DNA of 64,000 bases from CAYWPG01 sp964460035 (GTDB taxonomy: Bacteria > Pseudomonadota > Gammaproteobacteria > Nitrococcales > AK92), in assembly GCA_964460035.1 (NCBI GenBank), contig CAYWPG010000003.1, forward strand, positions 62,001 to 126,000, read 5' to 3'. Of the stretch, positions 8,541-17,107 are shown in pieces; position 1 is the stretch's first letter; each line of letters starts with the position of its first letter. The notes under the pieces were generated by a model that saw nothing but the letters and a program-made list of their open reading frames with translations, was not told the DNA's origin and did no database searches. A program made the position numbers and the translations under genes.

Positions 8541-9680
8541 CTAGCGGCCAAGCAAGGAGCGGGCGATGATTTCTTTCATGATCTCGTCGCTGCCGCCGTA
8601 AATGCGCTGCACGCGCGCATCAACGAAATCACGCGCGATCGGGTACTCGCGCATATAGCCGTAGCCGCCGAACAGCTGCAAGCATTGATCGGCCACCCGG
8701 CACTGCAGCCCGGTGGTGGTCAACTTGGCAATGGAGGCGTTAACGGTGGTCAGCTCGCCGCGCTGGTACTCGGCCATGCACTGGCGTACGAAGGCGCGGG
8801 CGACCTCGACCTCGGCCTTGAGCTGCGCCAAGGTAAAACGGGTGTTCTGGAAGCTCGCCACCGGCTGTCCGAATGCCTTGCGCTCCCGTACGTAGTCCAC
8901 GGTGCGGGCAATCATGCCATCGCAGGCGCCGATAGCACCGACGGCGAGGATCAGCCGCTCGCGCGGCAGCTCGTTCATCAGATTGGCGAAACCGCTCCCC
9001 TCGCCCCCCAGAATCTGGTCCTCGCCGATACGCAGGTCGTTGAAGAAAAGCTCAGCGGTGTCGGAGCCGTGCTGGCCGATCTTCTCCAGCCGACGGCTGC
9101 ACTCGAATCCAGGCAGGCGGGTATCTACCGTGAACAGCGTCATGCCGCGACTGCCGGCGGCCGGGTCGGTCTTGGCCGCCAGAATGAGTACATCAGCGTG
9201 ATAACCGTTGGTAATGAACGTCTTCTGGCCGTTGACTACGAACTCGCTGCCCTTGCGCTCGGCACGCGTACGCATGCCCTGCAGGTCGGAGCCGGCACCC
9301 GGCTCCGTCATCCCGATGGCACCTATGGCCTCGCCACTCGCCATGCGCGGCAGCCACGTCTGTTTCTGCGCCTCGCTGCCAAGGTGCAAGATGTACGGCG
9401 CAACGATGTCCGAATGTACCGACAGGCAGGTTGCCAGCGCGCTATAGCCATACCGGGAGATTTCCTCCACCACCGCGGCGGAGAGGCTGAAATCGGCCCC
9501 TGCGCCGCCGTACTCCACCGGCATGTCCACGCACAAAAAGCCGTTCTCGCCCAGACGCCGCCAAAGCTCGCGCGGAAACAACGCCTCGCGCTCCCACTGC
9601 TGATAGTAGGGCGATACCTCCTTGCTCAGAAAGCGGCGCAAACTGTCGCGAAACACCTCGATCTCGCTGTTATCGAGCAT
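8541..9680 (-). CDS. Acyl-CoA dehydrogenase
   Basis: This 379-residue FAD enzyme introduces the alpha-beta double bond into an acyl-CoA. It has the middle-domain signature IGMTEPGAGSDLQGM, the flavin-site KTFITNGYHADV, and the C-terminal IYGGSDEIMKEIIARSL typical of the family. It lies 39 bp downstream of the HSD10-like dehydrogenase gene on the same strand, so the two form an operon. Together with the divergent thiolase they cover three of the four beta-oxidation steps. Chain length or branching of the substrate cannot be deduced. Confidence 0.9.
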   Translation of the reverse strand: MLDNSEIEVFRDSLRRFLSKEVSPYYQQWEREALFPRELWRRLGENGFLCVDMPVEYGGAGADFSLSAAVVEEISRYGYSALATCLSVHSDIVAPYILHLGSEAQKQTWLPRMASGEAIGAIGMTEPGAGSDLQGMRTRAERKGSEFVVNGQKTFITNGYHADVLILAAKTDPAAGSRGMTLFTVDTRLPGFECSRRLEKIGQHGSDTAELFFNDLRIGEDQILGGEGSGFANLMNELPRERLILAVGAIGACDGMIARTVDYVRERKAFGQPVASFQNTRFTLAQLKAEVEVARAFVRQCMAEYQRGELTTVNASIAKLTTTGLQCRVADQCLQLFGGYGYMREYPIARDFVDARVQRIYGGSDEIMKEIIARSLLGR

Positions 9681-9719
9681 GTTCTCTCCTCCTCATGATT
9701 CTCGTTCTCGGATGCATGC

Positions 9720-10487
9720 TCACTTGGCCGCCATGCGGAGCGCACCGTCGAGCCTGATGGTCTCGCCATTCAGCATGGGGTTTTCTATGATCGCACGCAC
9801 CATCCGGGCGTACTCGGACGGCCGGCCAAGCCGCGGCGGAAACGGCACCGACTTGCCGAGCGACTCCTGCACTTCCGGCGGCAGCCCCGCCATCATCGGC
9901 GTCTCGAACAGTCCCGGCGCGATGGTAACCACACGAATTCCATAGCGGGCTAACTCGCGTGCGATGGGCAACGTCATCCCGGCAACCCCGGCCTTGGACG
10001 CCGCATAGGCGGCTTGCCCGATTTGACCTTCGAAGGCGGCCACCGAAGCGGTATTGACGATCACGCCACGCTCACCCTCGGCGTTCGGAGCCTGCTCGGC
10101 CATCGCGGCCGCCGCCAAACGCAGCATGTTGAACGTGCCGACCAGATTGATCTGCACCACCTTGGCGAACACGCCAAGATCATGCGGCCCGTCACGGCCC
10201 ACGACCTTCCCCGGTGTGGCCACCCCCGCGCAATTCACCAGCCCATGCAGGCCGCCGAAGCGCTGCATGGCCGTGTTGACCGCCTGCTCGGCCATAGCCG
10301 GGTCGGTTACGTCGCAGCGCGCCGTACAAACGCCGTCGCCCAACTCCTGGGCAAGCGCAGCGCTCGCTTGCTCCTGTATGTCCGCGATGACGACCCTGCC
10401 ACCAAGCTCCACCAGGTGCCTTACCGTCGCCTCTCCAAGACCGGAGGCACCGCCGCTGACAAGAAAAACACGATCTTTGATCTCCAT
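9720..10487 (-). CDS. 3-hydroxyacyl-CoA dehydrogenase, type II (HSD17B10-like SDR)
   Basis: This 255-residue classical SDR has the cofactor motif SGGASGLG at residues 11-18, the Asp after the second strand that favours NAD, and the catalytic YAASK. The C-terminal half (GLFETPMMAGLPPEVQESL...PFPPRLGRPSEYA) matches HSD10-type enzymes, which oxidise 3-hydroxy-2-methylbutyryl-CoA and straight 3-hydroxyacyl-CoAs. It is the first gene of an operon with acyl-CoA dehydrogenase and is divergent from a thiolase. A palindromic sequence lies just upstream of its start. Confidence 0.87.
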   Translation of the reverse strand: MEIKDRVFLVSGGASGLGEATVRHLVELGGRVVIADIQEQASAALAQELGDGVCTARCDVTDPAMAEQAVNTAMQRFGGLHGLVNCAGVATPGKVVGRDGPHDLGVFAKVVQINLVGTFNMLRLAAAAMAEQAPNAEGERGVIVNTASVAAFEGQIGQAAYAASKAGVAGMTLPIARELARYGIRVVTIAPGLFETPMMAGLPPEVQESLGKSVPFPPRLGRPSEYARMVRAIIENPMLNGETIRLDGALRMAAK

Positions 10488-10496
10488 GGGCTACCC

Positions 10497-10519
10497 TTTA
10501 CGTTGACGGAAACGTTAAA
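10497..10519. promoter_or_regulatory. Palindromic operator candidate in the SDR/thiolase divergent region
   Basis: Within 10 bp of the SDR start codon there is TTTACGTT-GACGG-AAACGTTAAA, with ACGTT and AACGT arms around 6 nt. The first 16 bp resemble, with one mismatch, my recollection of the ACGT-rich palindrome recognised by LiuR-type MerR regulators of branched-chain amino acid and fatty acid catabolism. This assignment is from memory and untested. A regulator gene for it is not adjacent. Confidence 0.35.
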
Positions 10520-10623
10520 TCTATGCCGAGCCGCACTGGCCGATACAGGCCACAACCTTCAGCTAACGTCGCAAGCCGGCTGCAACGCGGCGTTGCACAC
10601 AGCAACTAATAAGGAGTCCTAGC

Positions 10624-11811
10624 ATGCGCGACGATCCGGTAGTCATCGTAGGCGGCGCCCGCACCCCCATGGGCGGATTGATGGGCGATCTTGCCGAGAT
10701 TCCGGCGCCCGAGCTCGGCGCCGCCGCGATTCGCGCCGCACTGGAGCGAGCCCAGGTCGCACCGGATGCGGTCGACGAGGTACTTATGGGTAACGTGCTC
10801 TCGGCCGGGCTGGGGCAAGCGCCGGCTCGCCAGGCCGCGCTGGCCGCCGGGCTCCCGCAGTCGGTGCCCTGCACCACGGTGAGCAAGGTATGCGGCTCCG
10901 GCATGAAAGCGGTGATGCTGGCGCACGATGCACTGGCGCTGGGGAACGGCCAGATCCTCGTCGCCGGGGGCATGGAAAGCATGTCGCGGGCGCCGTACCT
11001 GCTGGAGAAGGCGCGCGGCGGCTACCGCCTCGGCCACGGCCGCTTGATCGATCACATGTTCTTCGACGGCCTGGAGGATGCGTACGAACGGGGCGAGCTG
11101 ATGGGCCACTTCGCCGAGCGCTGCGCCAGCCATTACGCGTTCAGCCGCGACGCGCAGGACGATTATGCCGAGGCCTCGCTGCGCCGGGCGCGCCAGGCTA
11201 TCGAAGACGGCGTCTTCGATGCCGAAATCACTCCGGTCAGCGTCAAGACGCGCACTGGCGAAAAGCGCATCGTGCAAGACGAGCAACCTCTGAAAGCCTC
11301 GTTGGAGAAGCTGCGCACCCTGCGCCCCGCTTTCGCCGCCGACGGCACCATCACGGCCGCCAACGCCAGCTCCATCTCCGACGGTGCGGCGGCACTGGTG
11401 CTCATGCGGGCCAGCGAGGCCGAGCGGCGCGGACTCACCCCGCTGGCGGCGATCCGCGGTACCAGCAGCCACGCCCAGGAACCAGCCTGGTTCACCACCG
11501 CGCCGGTAGGCGCGATCCGTAAGCTGCTGGAGAAGACCGGCTGGCGCAAAGAAGAGGTGGATCTGTTCGAGATCAACGAAGCCTTCGCCGTAGTGGCGAT
11601 GGCCGCCATGCGCGAACTGGACCTGCCGCACGAGCGCGTCAACGTGCATGGCGGAGCCTGCGCGCTGGGACATCCCATCGGCGCCTCCGGCGCCCGTTTG
11701 CTGGTAACGCTGATCAACGCCCTGCACCGCCATGGGCTGCGCCGTGGCGTCGCTGCGCTGTGCATAGGCGGCGGCGAAGCCACTGCCATGGCAATCGAAC
11801 GCCTCGATTAA
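10624..11811 (+). CDS. Acetyl-CoA acetyltransferase (thiolase)
   Basis: This 395-residue thiolase has the nucleophilic Cys90 in TTVSKVCGSG, the HPIGASGAR histidine motif, and the C-terminal CIGGGEA cysteine, so the catalytic set is complete. AAGGAG lies 7 nt before the ATG. The sequence is of the biosynthetic/degradative acetyl-CoA thiolase type (AtoB/PhaA-like). It probably completes the beta-oxidation round begun by the divergently transcribed acyl-CoA dehydrogenase and HSD10-like genes. It converges on a second thiolase gene. Confidence 0.9.
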   Translation: MRDDPVVIVGGARTPMGGLMGDLAEIPAPELGAAAIRAALERAQVAPDAVDEVLMGNVLSAGLGQAPARQAALAAGLPQSVPCTTVSKVCGSGMKAVMLAHDALALGNGQILVAGGMESMSRAPYLLEKARGGYRLGHGRLIDHMFFDGLEDAYERGELMGHFAERCASHYAFSRDAQDDYAEASLRRARQAIEDGVFDAEITPVSVKTRTGEKRIVQDEQPLKASLEKLRTLRPAFAADGTITAANASSISDGAAALVLMRASEAERRGLTPLAAIRGTSSHAQEPAWFTTAPVGAIRKLLEKTGWRKEEVDLFEINEAFAVVAMAAMRELDLPHERVNVHGGACALGHPIGASGARLLVTLINALHRHGLRRGVAALCIGGGEATAMAIERLD

Positions 11812-11833
11812 GCCGGCGCCTACCCTAGGGCCC

Positions 11834-11860
11834 GCAGCGCCAGCCCACGGCTGGCGCTGC
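11834..11860. terminator. Perfect hairpin between two convergent thiolase genes
   Basis: GCAGCGCCAGCC (11834-11845) and GGCTGGCGCTGC (11849-11860) form a perfect 12-bp stem with a 3-nt loop. It lies in the 88 bp between the two stop codons and probably ends transcription from both sides. No U-run is present. Confidence 0.6.
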
Positions 11861-11899
11861 AGTAGCGGCATAGGCCCGACGGCGCTGACTCCGACCGCC

Positions 11900-13087
11900 T
11901 CAGAACAGCCGCTCGACGATGGTGACGTTGGCAAGCCCGCCGCCCTCGCACATGGTCTGCAGACCGTATCGCCCGCCTCGCTGATGCAGCGCATACACCA
12001 GCGTCGTCATCAGCTTGGCGCCGGAACCGCCCAACGGATGCCCCAGTGCAATGGCACCGCCGTTCACATTGAGCCGCTCCGGATCGGCGCCGGTGCTTTG
12101 CAGCCAAGCCAGCGGTATGGGCGCAAAAGCCTCGTTCACCTCGAACAGATCGATGTCGTCTATCTTCAGGCCGGCCTTGGCCAGTGCCCGCTCGGTCGCA
12201 GGAATGGGTGCTTCGAGCATGATCACAGGATCGTGACCGATCACCGTCATGTGGTGAACCCGGGCCAGAGGAGTCACGCCCAGCGCTTTCAAGCCGCGCT
12301 CGTTCGCCACTATCAAGCCCGCGGCACCATCGCAGATCTGGCTGGCCGTGGCGGCTGTGACCAGCCCCCCTTCGACGATAGGCCGCACCCCGGCGATACC
12401 CTCCAGCGACGCATCGAAACGAATCCCCTCATCGACCACATGCATCTCCGTGCTGGGGGATCCGTCCTGGAAGCGCACCGGTACCGGCACGATCTCCTTC
12501 TCGAAGCGGCCTTCGCGCGTGGCGGCCGCCGCGCGCTGATGGCTCAGCAACGCGTACTCATCGAGCTGTTCCTTGCTCAGCCCGTACTTCTCGGCCACCA
12601 TCTCGGCACCGACGAACTGGCTGAAGTCGTCCACATCCGGGTAGCGTTCCCGCATCTGGGGACTGAAGTAGTGCCCCATGCCGGCCTTCTGCGCCAGGGC
12701 GACCGGCGTGAACATCGGTACCCGGCTCATGCTCTCCACGCCGGCGGCGATCACCACGTCCATGGTGCCGGACATCACGGCCTGGGCGGCGAAGTGCAGC
12801 GCCTGTTGCGAGGAGCCGCACTGACGATCCACCGAGGTGGCGGGAACCGATTCGGGCAGCAGTCTGGAGGCGAGCACAGCGTTGCGGCCGATATTGGCGG
12901 CCTGCTCGCCGGCCTGACCTACGCAGCCCATAATCACATCTTCGATCAGCTCCGGATCGGCATCGACCCGTGTAACCAGCTCATCGATTACACGTGCCGC
13001 CAGATCGGCAGGATGCCAGCCGGACAACCGGCCCCCCTTGCGGCCGCCTGCCGTACGGGCGGCGGCAACGATGTACGCCTCGGCCAT
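11900..13087 (-). CDS. Acetyl-CoA C-acyltransferase (thiolase, FadA5-like)
   Basis: This 395-residue thiolase has the nucleophilic Cys90 in VDRQCGSSQQ, the GHPLGGSGAK histidine motif and the C-terminal CEGGGLAN cysteine. The SVDRQCGSSQQAL active-site context and AEAYIVAAARTAGGRKGG opening are those of long-chain or steroid-side-chain thiolases (FadA5/FadA6 group, family knowledge), distinct from the thiolase at 10624. GAGAGG precedes the ATG. It is monocistronic, with a palindromic operator candidate about 150 bp upstream. Confidence 0.87.
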   Translation of the reverse strand: MAEAYIVAAARTAGGRKGGRLSGWHPADLAARVIDELVTRVDADPELIEDVIMGCVGQAGEQAANIGRNAVLASRLLPESVPATSVDRQCGSSQQALHFAAQAVMSGTMDVVIAAGVESMSRVPMFTPVALAQKAGMGHYFSPQMRERYPDVDDFSQFVGAEMVAEKYGLSKEQLDEYALLSHQRAAAATREGRFEKEIVPVPVRFQDGSPSTEMHVVDEGIRFDASLEGIAGVRPIVEGGLVTAATASQICDGAAGLIVANERGLKALGVTPLARVHHMTVIGHDPVIMLEAPIPATERALAKAGLKIDDIDLFEVNEAFAPIPLAWLQSTGADPERLNVNGGAIALGHPLGGSGAKLMTTLVYALHQRGGRYGLQTMCEGGGLANVTIVERLF

Positions 13088-13234
13088 GACCCTCTCCTCT
13101 TCTAGCTATGCGCATATCGTTATGTCGGCAACGCGGGCATTGCGCTCGCATGCAGCGCGGCTGAACGCGGCCATTCTCGCCCGCTTCGCCTCGCCGGCGA
13201 CAGACCTCCCTGTCGCGCCCTCGCATTGCCAATA

Positions 13235-13249
13235 GTGACACTGTATCAC
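13235..13249. promoter_or_regulatory. 15-bp palindromic operator candidate upstream of the FadA5-like thiolase
   Basis: GTGACACTGTATCAC is an imperfect palindrome (12 of 15 positions symmetric). It lies in the 278-bp gap between the thiolase start and the DadA-like gene. Its size and symmetry fit a TetR- or GntR-type repressor. Nothing else in the gap shows structure. Confidence 0.3.
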
Positions 13250-13365
13250 GTATTTTGGCGCCGCCCACTCTTGCCTTGCATGCAAAATGCCTCAAAGGCT
13301 CTTGCTCAGGCACTCTATAACCCTCTAGCCTATGTGCCCCCTCGGCACAGCGCAGGAGGCAGGCT

Positions 13366-14631
13366 TTGCGAGTACTGATTATCGGCGGCGGCGTGATCGG
13401 CACGACCACCGCATACTTTCTTTCCGAAGCCGGCCACCAAGTCACCCTCATAGACCGCCGCAGCGCCTTGGCGGCCGAGGGCAGCTTCGCCAATGGGGGC
13501 ATGCTCCACGCCGGCAGCACCGAGCCCTGGAACAGCCCCACTGCCGTTCGGCAGCTGATCCGCTGGATTGGCCGCGAGGACTCTCCGCTGCTACTGCGAC
13601 CGGCTCACATCCCCTTCTTCCTGAGTTGGGGGCTGAACTTTCTGCGCTACAGCCGGCCAGCCCACCATCATCGTCACGCGCGCATCAATGCGCGCCTGGC
13701 CGCCTACAGTCAGCGCCAGATGCGCTCGTTGCGCGAGCGCACCGCACTCGCTTACGACGATACGCAACACGGCATAGTGAAGATCTTTCGCGACGCTAAA
13801 GCCCTGCGGCACGCCCTCGCTGCCTCCCAGCTGGTCGCGGACCTCGGGATACCGTTCCAGAGCCTGAACACGGACGCGCTCATCGAATTGGAGCCTGCGC
13901 TGGCCGATATACGAGCCGAACTGGTAGGCGGCATCTACTACCCTGCCGACGAGGCCGGCGACGCCTGCTTGTTTACGCAACGGCTGGGCAAGCTCGCCGC
14001 CGACAACGGAGTCGAGATTCGGCTGGGCGAGACCGTGCGCCGCATAGTCGGCAGCTCGGCCGGTATCACGCACGTGCGCACCGACCGCAGCGTGCTGAGC
14101 GCCGACTGTTACATTCTCGCCGCTGGCGTGGATGCCCCGCGGCTGGCATACCCGCTGGGCATCAAGCTACCCATAGAGCCGGTGAAAGGTTATTCGGCCA
14201 CTTTGCCGGCAAACGGTTTGCCGGGAGTGCCGCACATACCGCTGATCGACGACGACCGCCGTATCGTGATCACTCGGCTGGGCGATCGCCTGCGGGTGGC
14301 GGGAACCGCGGAGTTCGCCGGCTACGACCGCACCATTCGCAGCCGACGAGTGGCGATGGTCATTCGCCAGAGCTTGGCCACGCTTCCCCGCTACGCCGCC
14401 AGCGTAGACACGCGGCAAGCCCAGCGATGGGCCTGCTTGCGGCCGATGACGCCGGACGGCCCGCCCATTCTAGGACGCACCCCGGTGCCGAACCTGCTGT
14501 TGAACGTGGGTGCCGGTTACCTGGGCTGGACGTTCGCCGCCGGGGCTGCCCGCATTGTGGCCGACCTGGTAGACGATCGCACTCCCGAGATCGACCTGGA
14601 GGGGCTTACCTTGGAACGTTACCGAGCCTAA
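13366..14631 (+). CDS. FAD-dependent D-amino acid dehydrogenase-like oxidoreductase (DadA family)
   Basis: This 421-residue protein opens with the dinucleotide-binding motif VLIIGGGVIGTTTAYFLSEA, then SFANGGMLHAGSTEPWNSP, which is the DadA-type FAD site, and ends with the NVGAGYLGWTFAAG FAD-binding motif. It would oxidise an amine such as a D-amino acid, sarcosine or glycine and pass electrons to the membrane chain. The start is TTG, chosen because AGGAGG lies 6 nt upstream and no ATG is near. It converges closely on the TauE gene (9 bp between the stops). Confidence 0.82.
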   Translation: MRVLIIGGGVIGTTTAYFLSEAGHQVTLIDRRSALAAEGSFANGGMLHAGSTEPWNSPTAVRQLIRWIGREDSPLLLRPAHIPFFLSWGLNFLRYSRPAHHHRHARINARLAAYSQRQMRSLRERTALAYDDTQHGIVKIFRDAKALRHALAASQLVADLGIPFQSLNTDALIELEPALADIRAELVGGIYYPADEAGDACLFTQRLGKLAADNGVEIRLGETVRRIVGSSAGITHVRTDRSVLSADCYILAAGVDAPRLAYPLGIKLPIEPVKGYSATLPANGLPGVPHIPLIDDDRRIVITRLGDRLRVAGTAEFAGYDRTIRSRRVAMVIRQSLATLPRYAASVDTRQAQRWACLRPMTPDGPPILGRTPVPNLLLNVGAGYLGWTFAAGAARIVADLVDDRTPEIDLEGLTLERYRA

Positions 14632-14640
14632 GCCGCGGTT

Positions 14641-15372
14641 TTATAGAGGCAACGCCAGCGCGGCTCCGGTCAGCATCAGCAGCGCGAACACGAGTTGACG
14701 GAAGCGCTGCTCGTCTATCCTATGGTGCAGCCACTCTCCGATCAGCACCCCAGCGGCCACCACCGGCATATACCCGAGCAGACGTGGAACCGATGGCAAT
14801 AGCGTTCCGTCCATAAGGTATGCCAGCGTCAGCGAACAGTTCAGGCAGAACCACACGGCGATCAAGGTCGTGCGCAGCTGCGTCTTGTCCAGCGGTGTGC
14901 CAGCCAGCGCGTACACCAACAAGGGCCCGCCGGAGGCGAACAATCCATGCGTGGCGCCGGCGCCCAGTATCAAACTGCGTGCCAGGCCCGGGGCGAGCGG
15001 CGAAACGGGCGCTGCCCGATACCGTTGCCATAGTTCCCGACCGGCGAACCACACGATCAGAATGCCCAACGCCGCTTTGAGGGCGGTGTCGGCCAATATC
15101 GGGCGGATGGCATAGCCCACGGCCGTTCCCAGGGCCATAAGCGGCAGTATCTTCCGCAGCAGCGTGGGCCAGTGCAGGCTGCGCCAATGGCGCACGCTCA
15201 GATAACCGGTCATGAGGATATTGAGCGGCACCAGCACAGGCAGCAGCTCCGGAATCGGCAACAGCAGCGCCCCCAGCGATAGCGCAATGACGATGCTGCC
15301 GAACCCGGTGACCGCCTCTACCGTATACGCCACAAATACAAAGAGCCCGAGCCAAAGCCATGGATCGCTCAC
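14641..15372 (-). CDS. TauE/SafE family membrane transporter
   Basis: This 243-residue membrane protein has about eight hydrophobic segments and the family stretches YTVEAVTGFGSIVIALSLGA and ATHGLFASGGPLLVYAL. I chose the GTG at 15372, which overlaps the stop of the preceding SDR gene as GTGA; an open reading frame extends further upstream but only as an out-of-frame shadow of the SDR gene. The family exports sulfite, sulfoacetate or other small organic anions. It is the last gene of the five-gene operon that begins with the flavin monooxygenase. Confidence 0.82.
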   Translation of the reverse strand: MSDPWLWLGLFVFVAYTVEAVTGFGSIVIALSLGALLLPIPELLPVLVPLNILMTGYLSVRHWRSLHWPTLLRKILPLMALGTAVGYAIRPILADTALKAALGILIVWFAGRELWQRYRAAPVSPLAPGLARSLILGAGATHGLFASGGPLLVYALAGTPLDKTQLRTTLIAVWFCLNCSLTLAYLMDGTLLPSVPRLLGYMPVVAAGVLIGEWLHHRIDEQRFRQLVFALLMLTGAALALPL

Positions 15373-16157
15373 TGCTCCAGCTCCACCGCGAATTTCCTCG
15401 TCATTAGCCACTGAAAAACGTTGGGCTGCAGGCGCCAGAGCAGGCTGGCGAATCGCGTCGGCCAATCCGAGTACACACGCCGGCGGCGCCGCTCCAGCGC
15501 GCGCACGATGCGCCGCGCCATCCACTCGGCGCTTTTCGTCTTGCCGACGGTGGAGCGCGCATGGCGCGCCGGCTTGCCGTCGAAGCCCAAAGCGTTTTGC
15601 TCGATGGGCGTGTCCAGAAAGCTGGGATAGACCATCAGCACGTGCAGCCCATACCGCTGCTGCTCGCAACGCAGCACTTCGAACGACTGGGCCAGAGCGC
15701 TCTTGGCGGCGCAGTAGGCCGTGCGGCCCAGCACCGGCATCCAGCCCGCCATGGAGCCGATGACGATCACGCTGCCACGATGCTCTTGCAGCTGCGGCAG
15801 AGCGGCCAGCGTCAGCTCCAGCGGCGCCTGCCAGTTGACGCGCATCACCCGGCGCAACACCTCGGGGTCGGTCTTGTGCGCCAGCGAGCGGTGCGTTATC
15901 CCAGCGTTATTAACCAGCACCGAGACGCCGCCGAAGCGCTCGCGCGCCACAGCAAGCAACGACTGCTGATACAGCGGATCGGCGATATCGCCCACCAGGC
16001 CAACCACCTGCCTCTCGTCGCTCAGCGCCGTCAGGCGCGTCTGCAGCAGCGGCCCGTTCACGTCGGCCAGCAGCAGCTTATCGCCCCGCCGGTGGAACGC
16101 TTGCGCAAGCGCCCACCCCAGCCCGCTGGCGGCGCCGGTAATCAGCACGCAGCTCAC
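15369..16157 (-). CDS. Short-chain dehydrogenase/reductase
   Basis: This 262-residue SDR begins VSCVLITGAASGLGWALAQ, with the TGxxxGxG cofactor motif at residues 7-14, an NNAG motif, Ser in VIGSMAG and the catalytic YCAAK. The C-terminal region (YPSFLDTPIEQNAL, then a basic tail) resembles SDRs acting on lipid or steroid-like substrates. The start GTG at 16157 overlaps the epimerase stop as GTGA, and its own stop overlaps the next start, so expression is coupled on both sides. The substrate is unknown. Confidence 0.82.
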   Translation of the reverse strand: MSCVLITGAASGLGWALAQAFHRRGDKLLLADVNGPLLQTRLTALSDERQVVGLVGDIADPLYQQSLLAVARERFGGVSVLVNNAGITHRSLAHKTDPEVLRRVMRVNWQAPLELTLAALPQLQEHRGSVIVIGSMAGWMPVLGRTAYCAAKSALAQSFEVLRCEQQRYGLHVLMVYPSFLDTPIEQNALGFDGKPARHARSTVGKTKSAEWMARRIVRALERRRRRVYSDWPTRFASLLWRLQPNVFQWLMTRKFAVELEQ

Positions 16158-17092
16158 AGCTCTCCCCTCGCGCGGGCATGCTCTACGTAAAACCTGAAAA
16201 CGCCTTCCGAGGTTTTCTGCGGAACATAGCCGAACTCCTCCTTGAGCCGCCGGTTGCTGAGCACCGGGCGGTAGCGCAGAAAGTCGACCTGCTCGGGGCC
16301 ATAGCGGCCGACTCCCAGCCGCCGCGCGCACCACAGCGCCGCGCGAATCAGCCAGGCGGGAAGGTTGAGCACTGGCTTGCCAAGAATGGCGGCGATCTCG
16401 TGCACGGTGAGCGCGCCATCGCCCGCCATATTGAAGATACCGGTTCGATCCTCGCGCAGTCCCAGCTCGATCGCCCGCACCACGTCCTCATCCCAAATGA
16501 ACACGAACGGCGAGTCGCTGCCGCGCACCGCAATCATGCGTTTGGCCTTGAACAGATTGGTGATCAGGTTATCGGTGTTGGCGCCGAGAATGGTACCGGG
16601 CCTGAAGATCAGCTGCGCGAGCTGGGGATGCCGCTGACGGTACTCGGCGAGCAGCGTCTCGATCTGACGCTTGTGATCCGAGTAGGCGAAAGAGGCGTTA
16701 CCGCGCAGCGCATCGCTCTCGTCGATCCAGGCCGGGTTGTCCGCGTGATAGCCGTACGCGGCGCCCGAACTGGTCACCGTAAGGTGCCGCACCCCCGCCG
16801 CAACACAGCATTCGAGCACGTTGCGGGTGCCGTTCACGTCGATATCGTAATCGCGCGCGCGATCCTTGCCGGCTTCCAGCACCGACGCCAAGTGCACCAC
16901 GTGCGTAATGCGCTCGCCCGCCAGCAGTTCCCGCAAAGAGGGGTCGCGCACATCCAGCAGCCTGACCGGAAAGCTCAAGTCGTCGCGCCGGCGTATATCG
17001 GTGCCGATCACGACATAATCGCGCGCAAGCCGCTCCCCCAGCAGGCTGCCGATATAGCCGGCGCCACCGGTGATAAGAACTCTCTTATCCAT
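16154..17092 (-). CDS. NAD-dependent epimerase/dehydratase (extended SDR)
   Basis: This 312-residue extended SDR has the motif ITGGAGYIGS at residues 7-16, TSSGAAYG, and the catalytic YSDHK. These are the features of nucleotide-sugar epimerases and of 3-beta-hydroxysteroid dehydrogenase-like proteins. In this operon, beside a flavin monooxygenase and a bile-acid-symporter-like protein, a role on an alicyclic or lipid substrate is more likely than one on sugar nucleotides (inference). It is 15 bp downstream of the transporter gene. Confidence 0.8.
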   Translation of the reverse strand: MDKRVLITGGAGYIGSLLGERLARDYVVIGTDIRRRDDLSFPVRLLDVRDPSLRELLAGERITHVVHLASVLEAGKDRARDYDIDVNGTRNVLECCVAAGVRHLTVTSSGAAYGYHADNPAWIDESDALRGNASFAYSDHKRQIETLLAEYRQRHPQLAQLIFRPGTILGANTDNLITNLFKAKRMIAVRGSDSPFVFIWDEDVVRAIELGLREDRTGIFNMAGDGALTVHEIAAILGKPVLNLPAWLIRAALWCARRLGVGRYGPEQVDFLRYRPVLSNRRLKEEFGYVPQKTSEGVFRFYVEHARARGEL

Positions 17093-17107
17093 GTTTCTCT
17101 CGATATG

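Noticed and set aside
8475..9698. 407-codon plus-strand frame opposite the acyl-CoA dehydrogenase
   Set aside because: Shadow frame; the minus-strand enzyme has complete family signatures.
10606..11994. 462-codon minus-strand frame opposite the thiolase at 10624
   Set aside because: Shadow frame; it also runs across the intergenic hairpin between the two thiolases.
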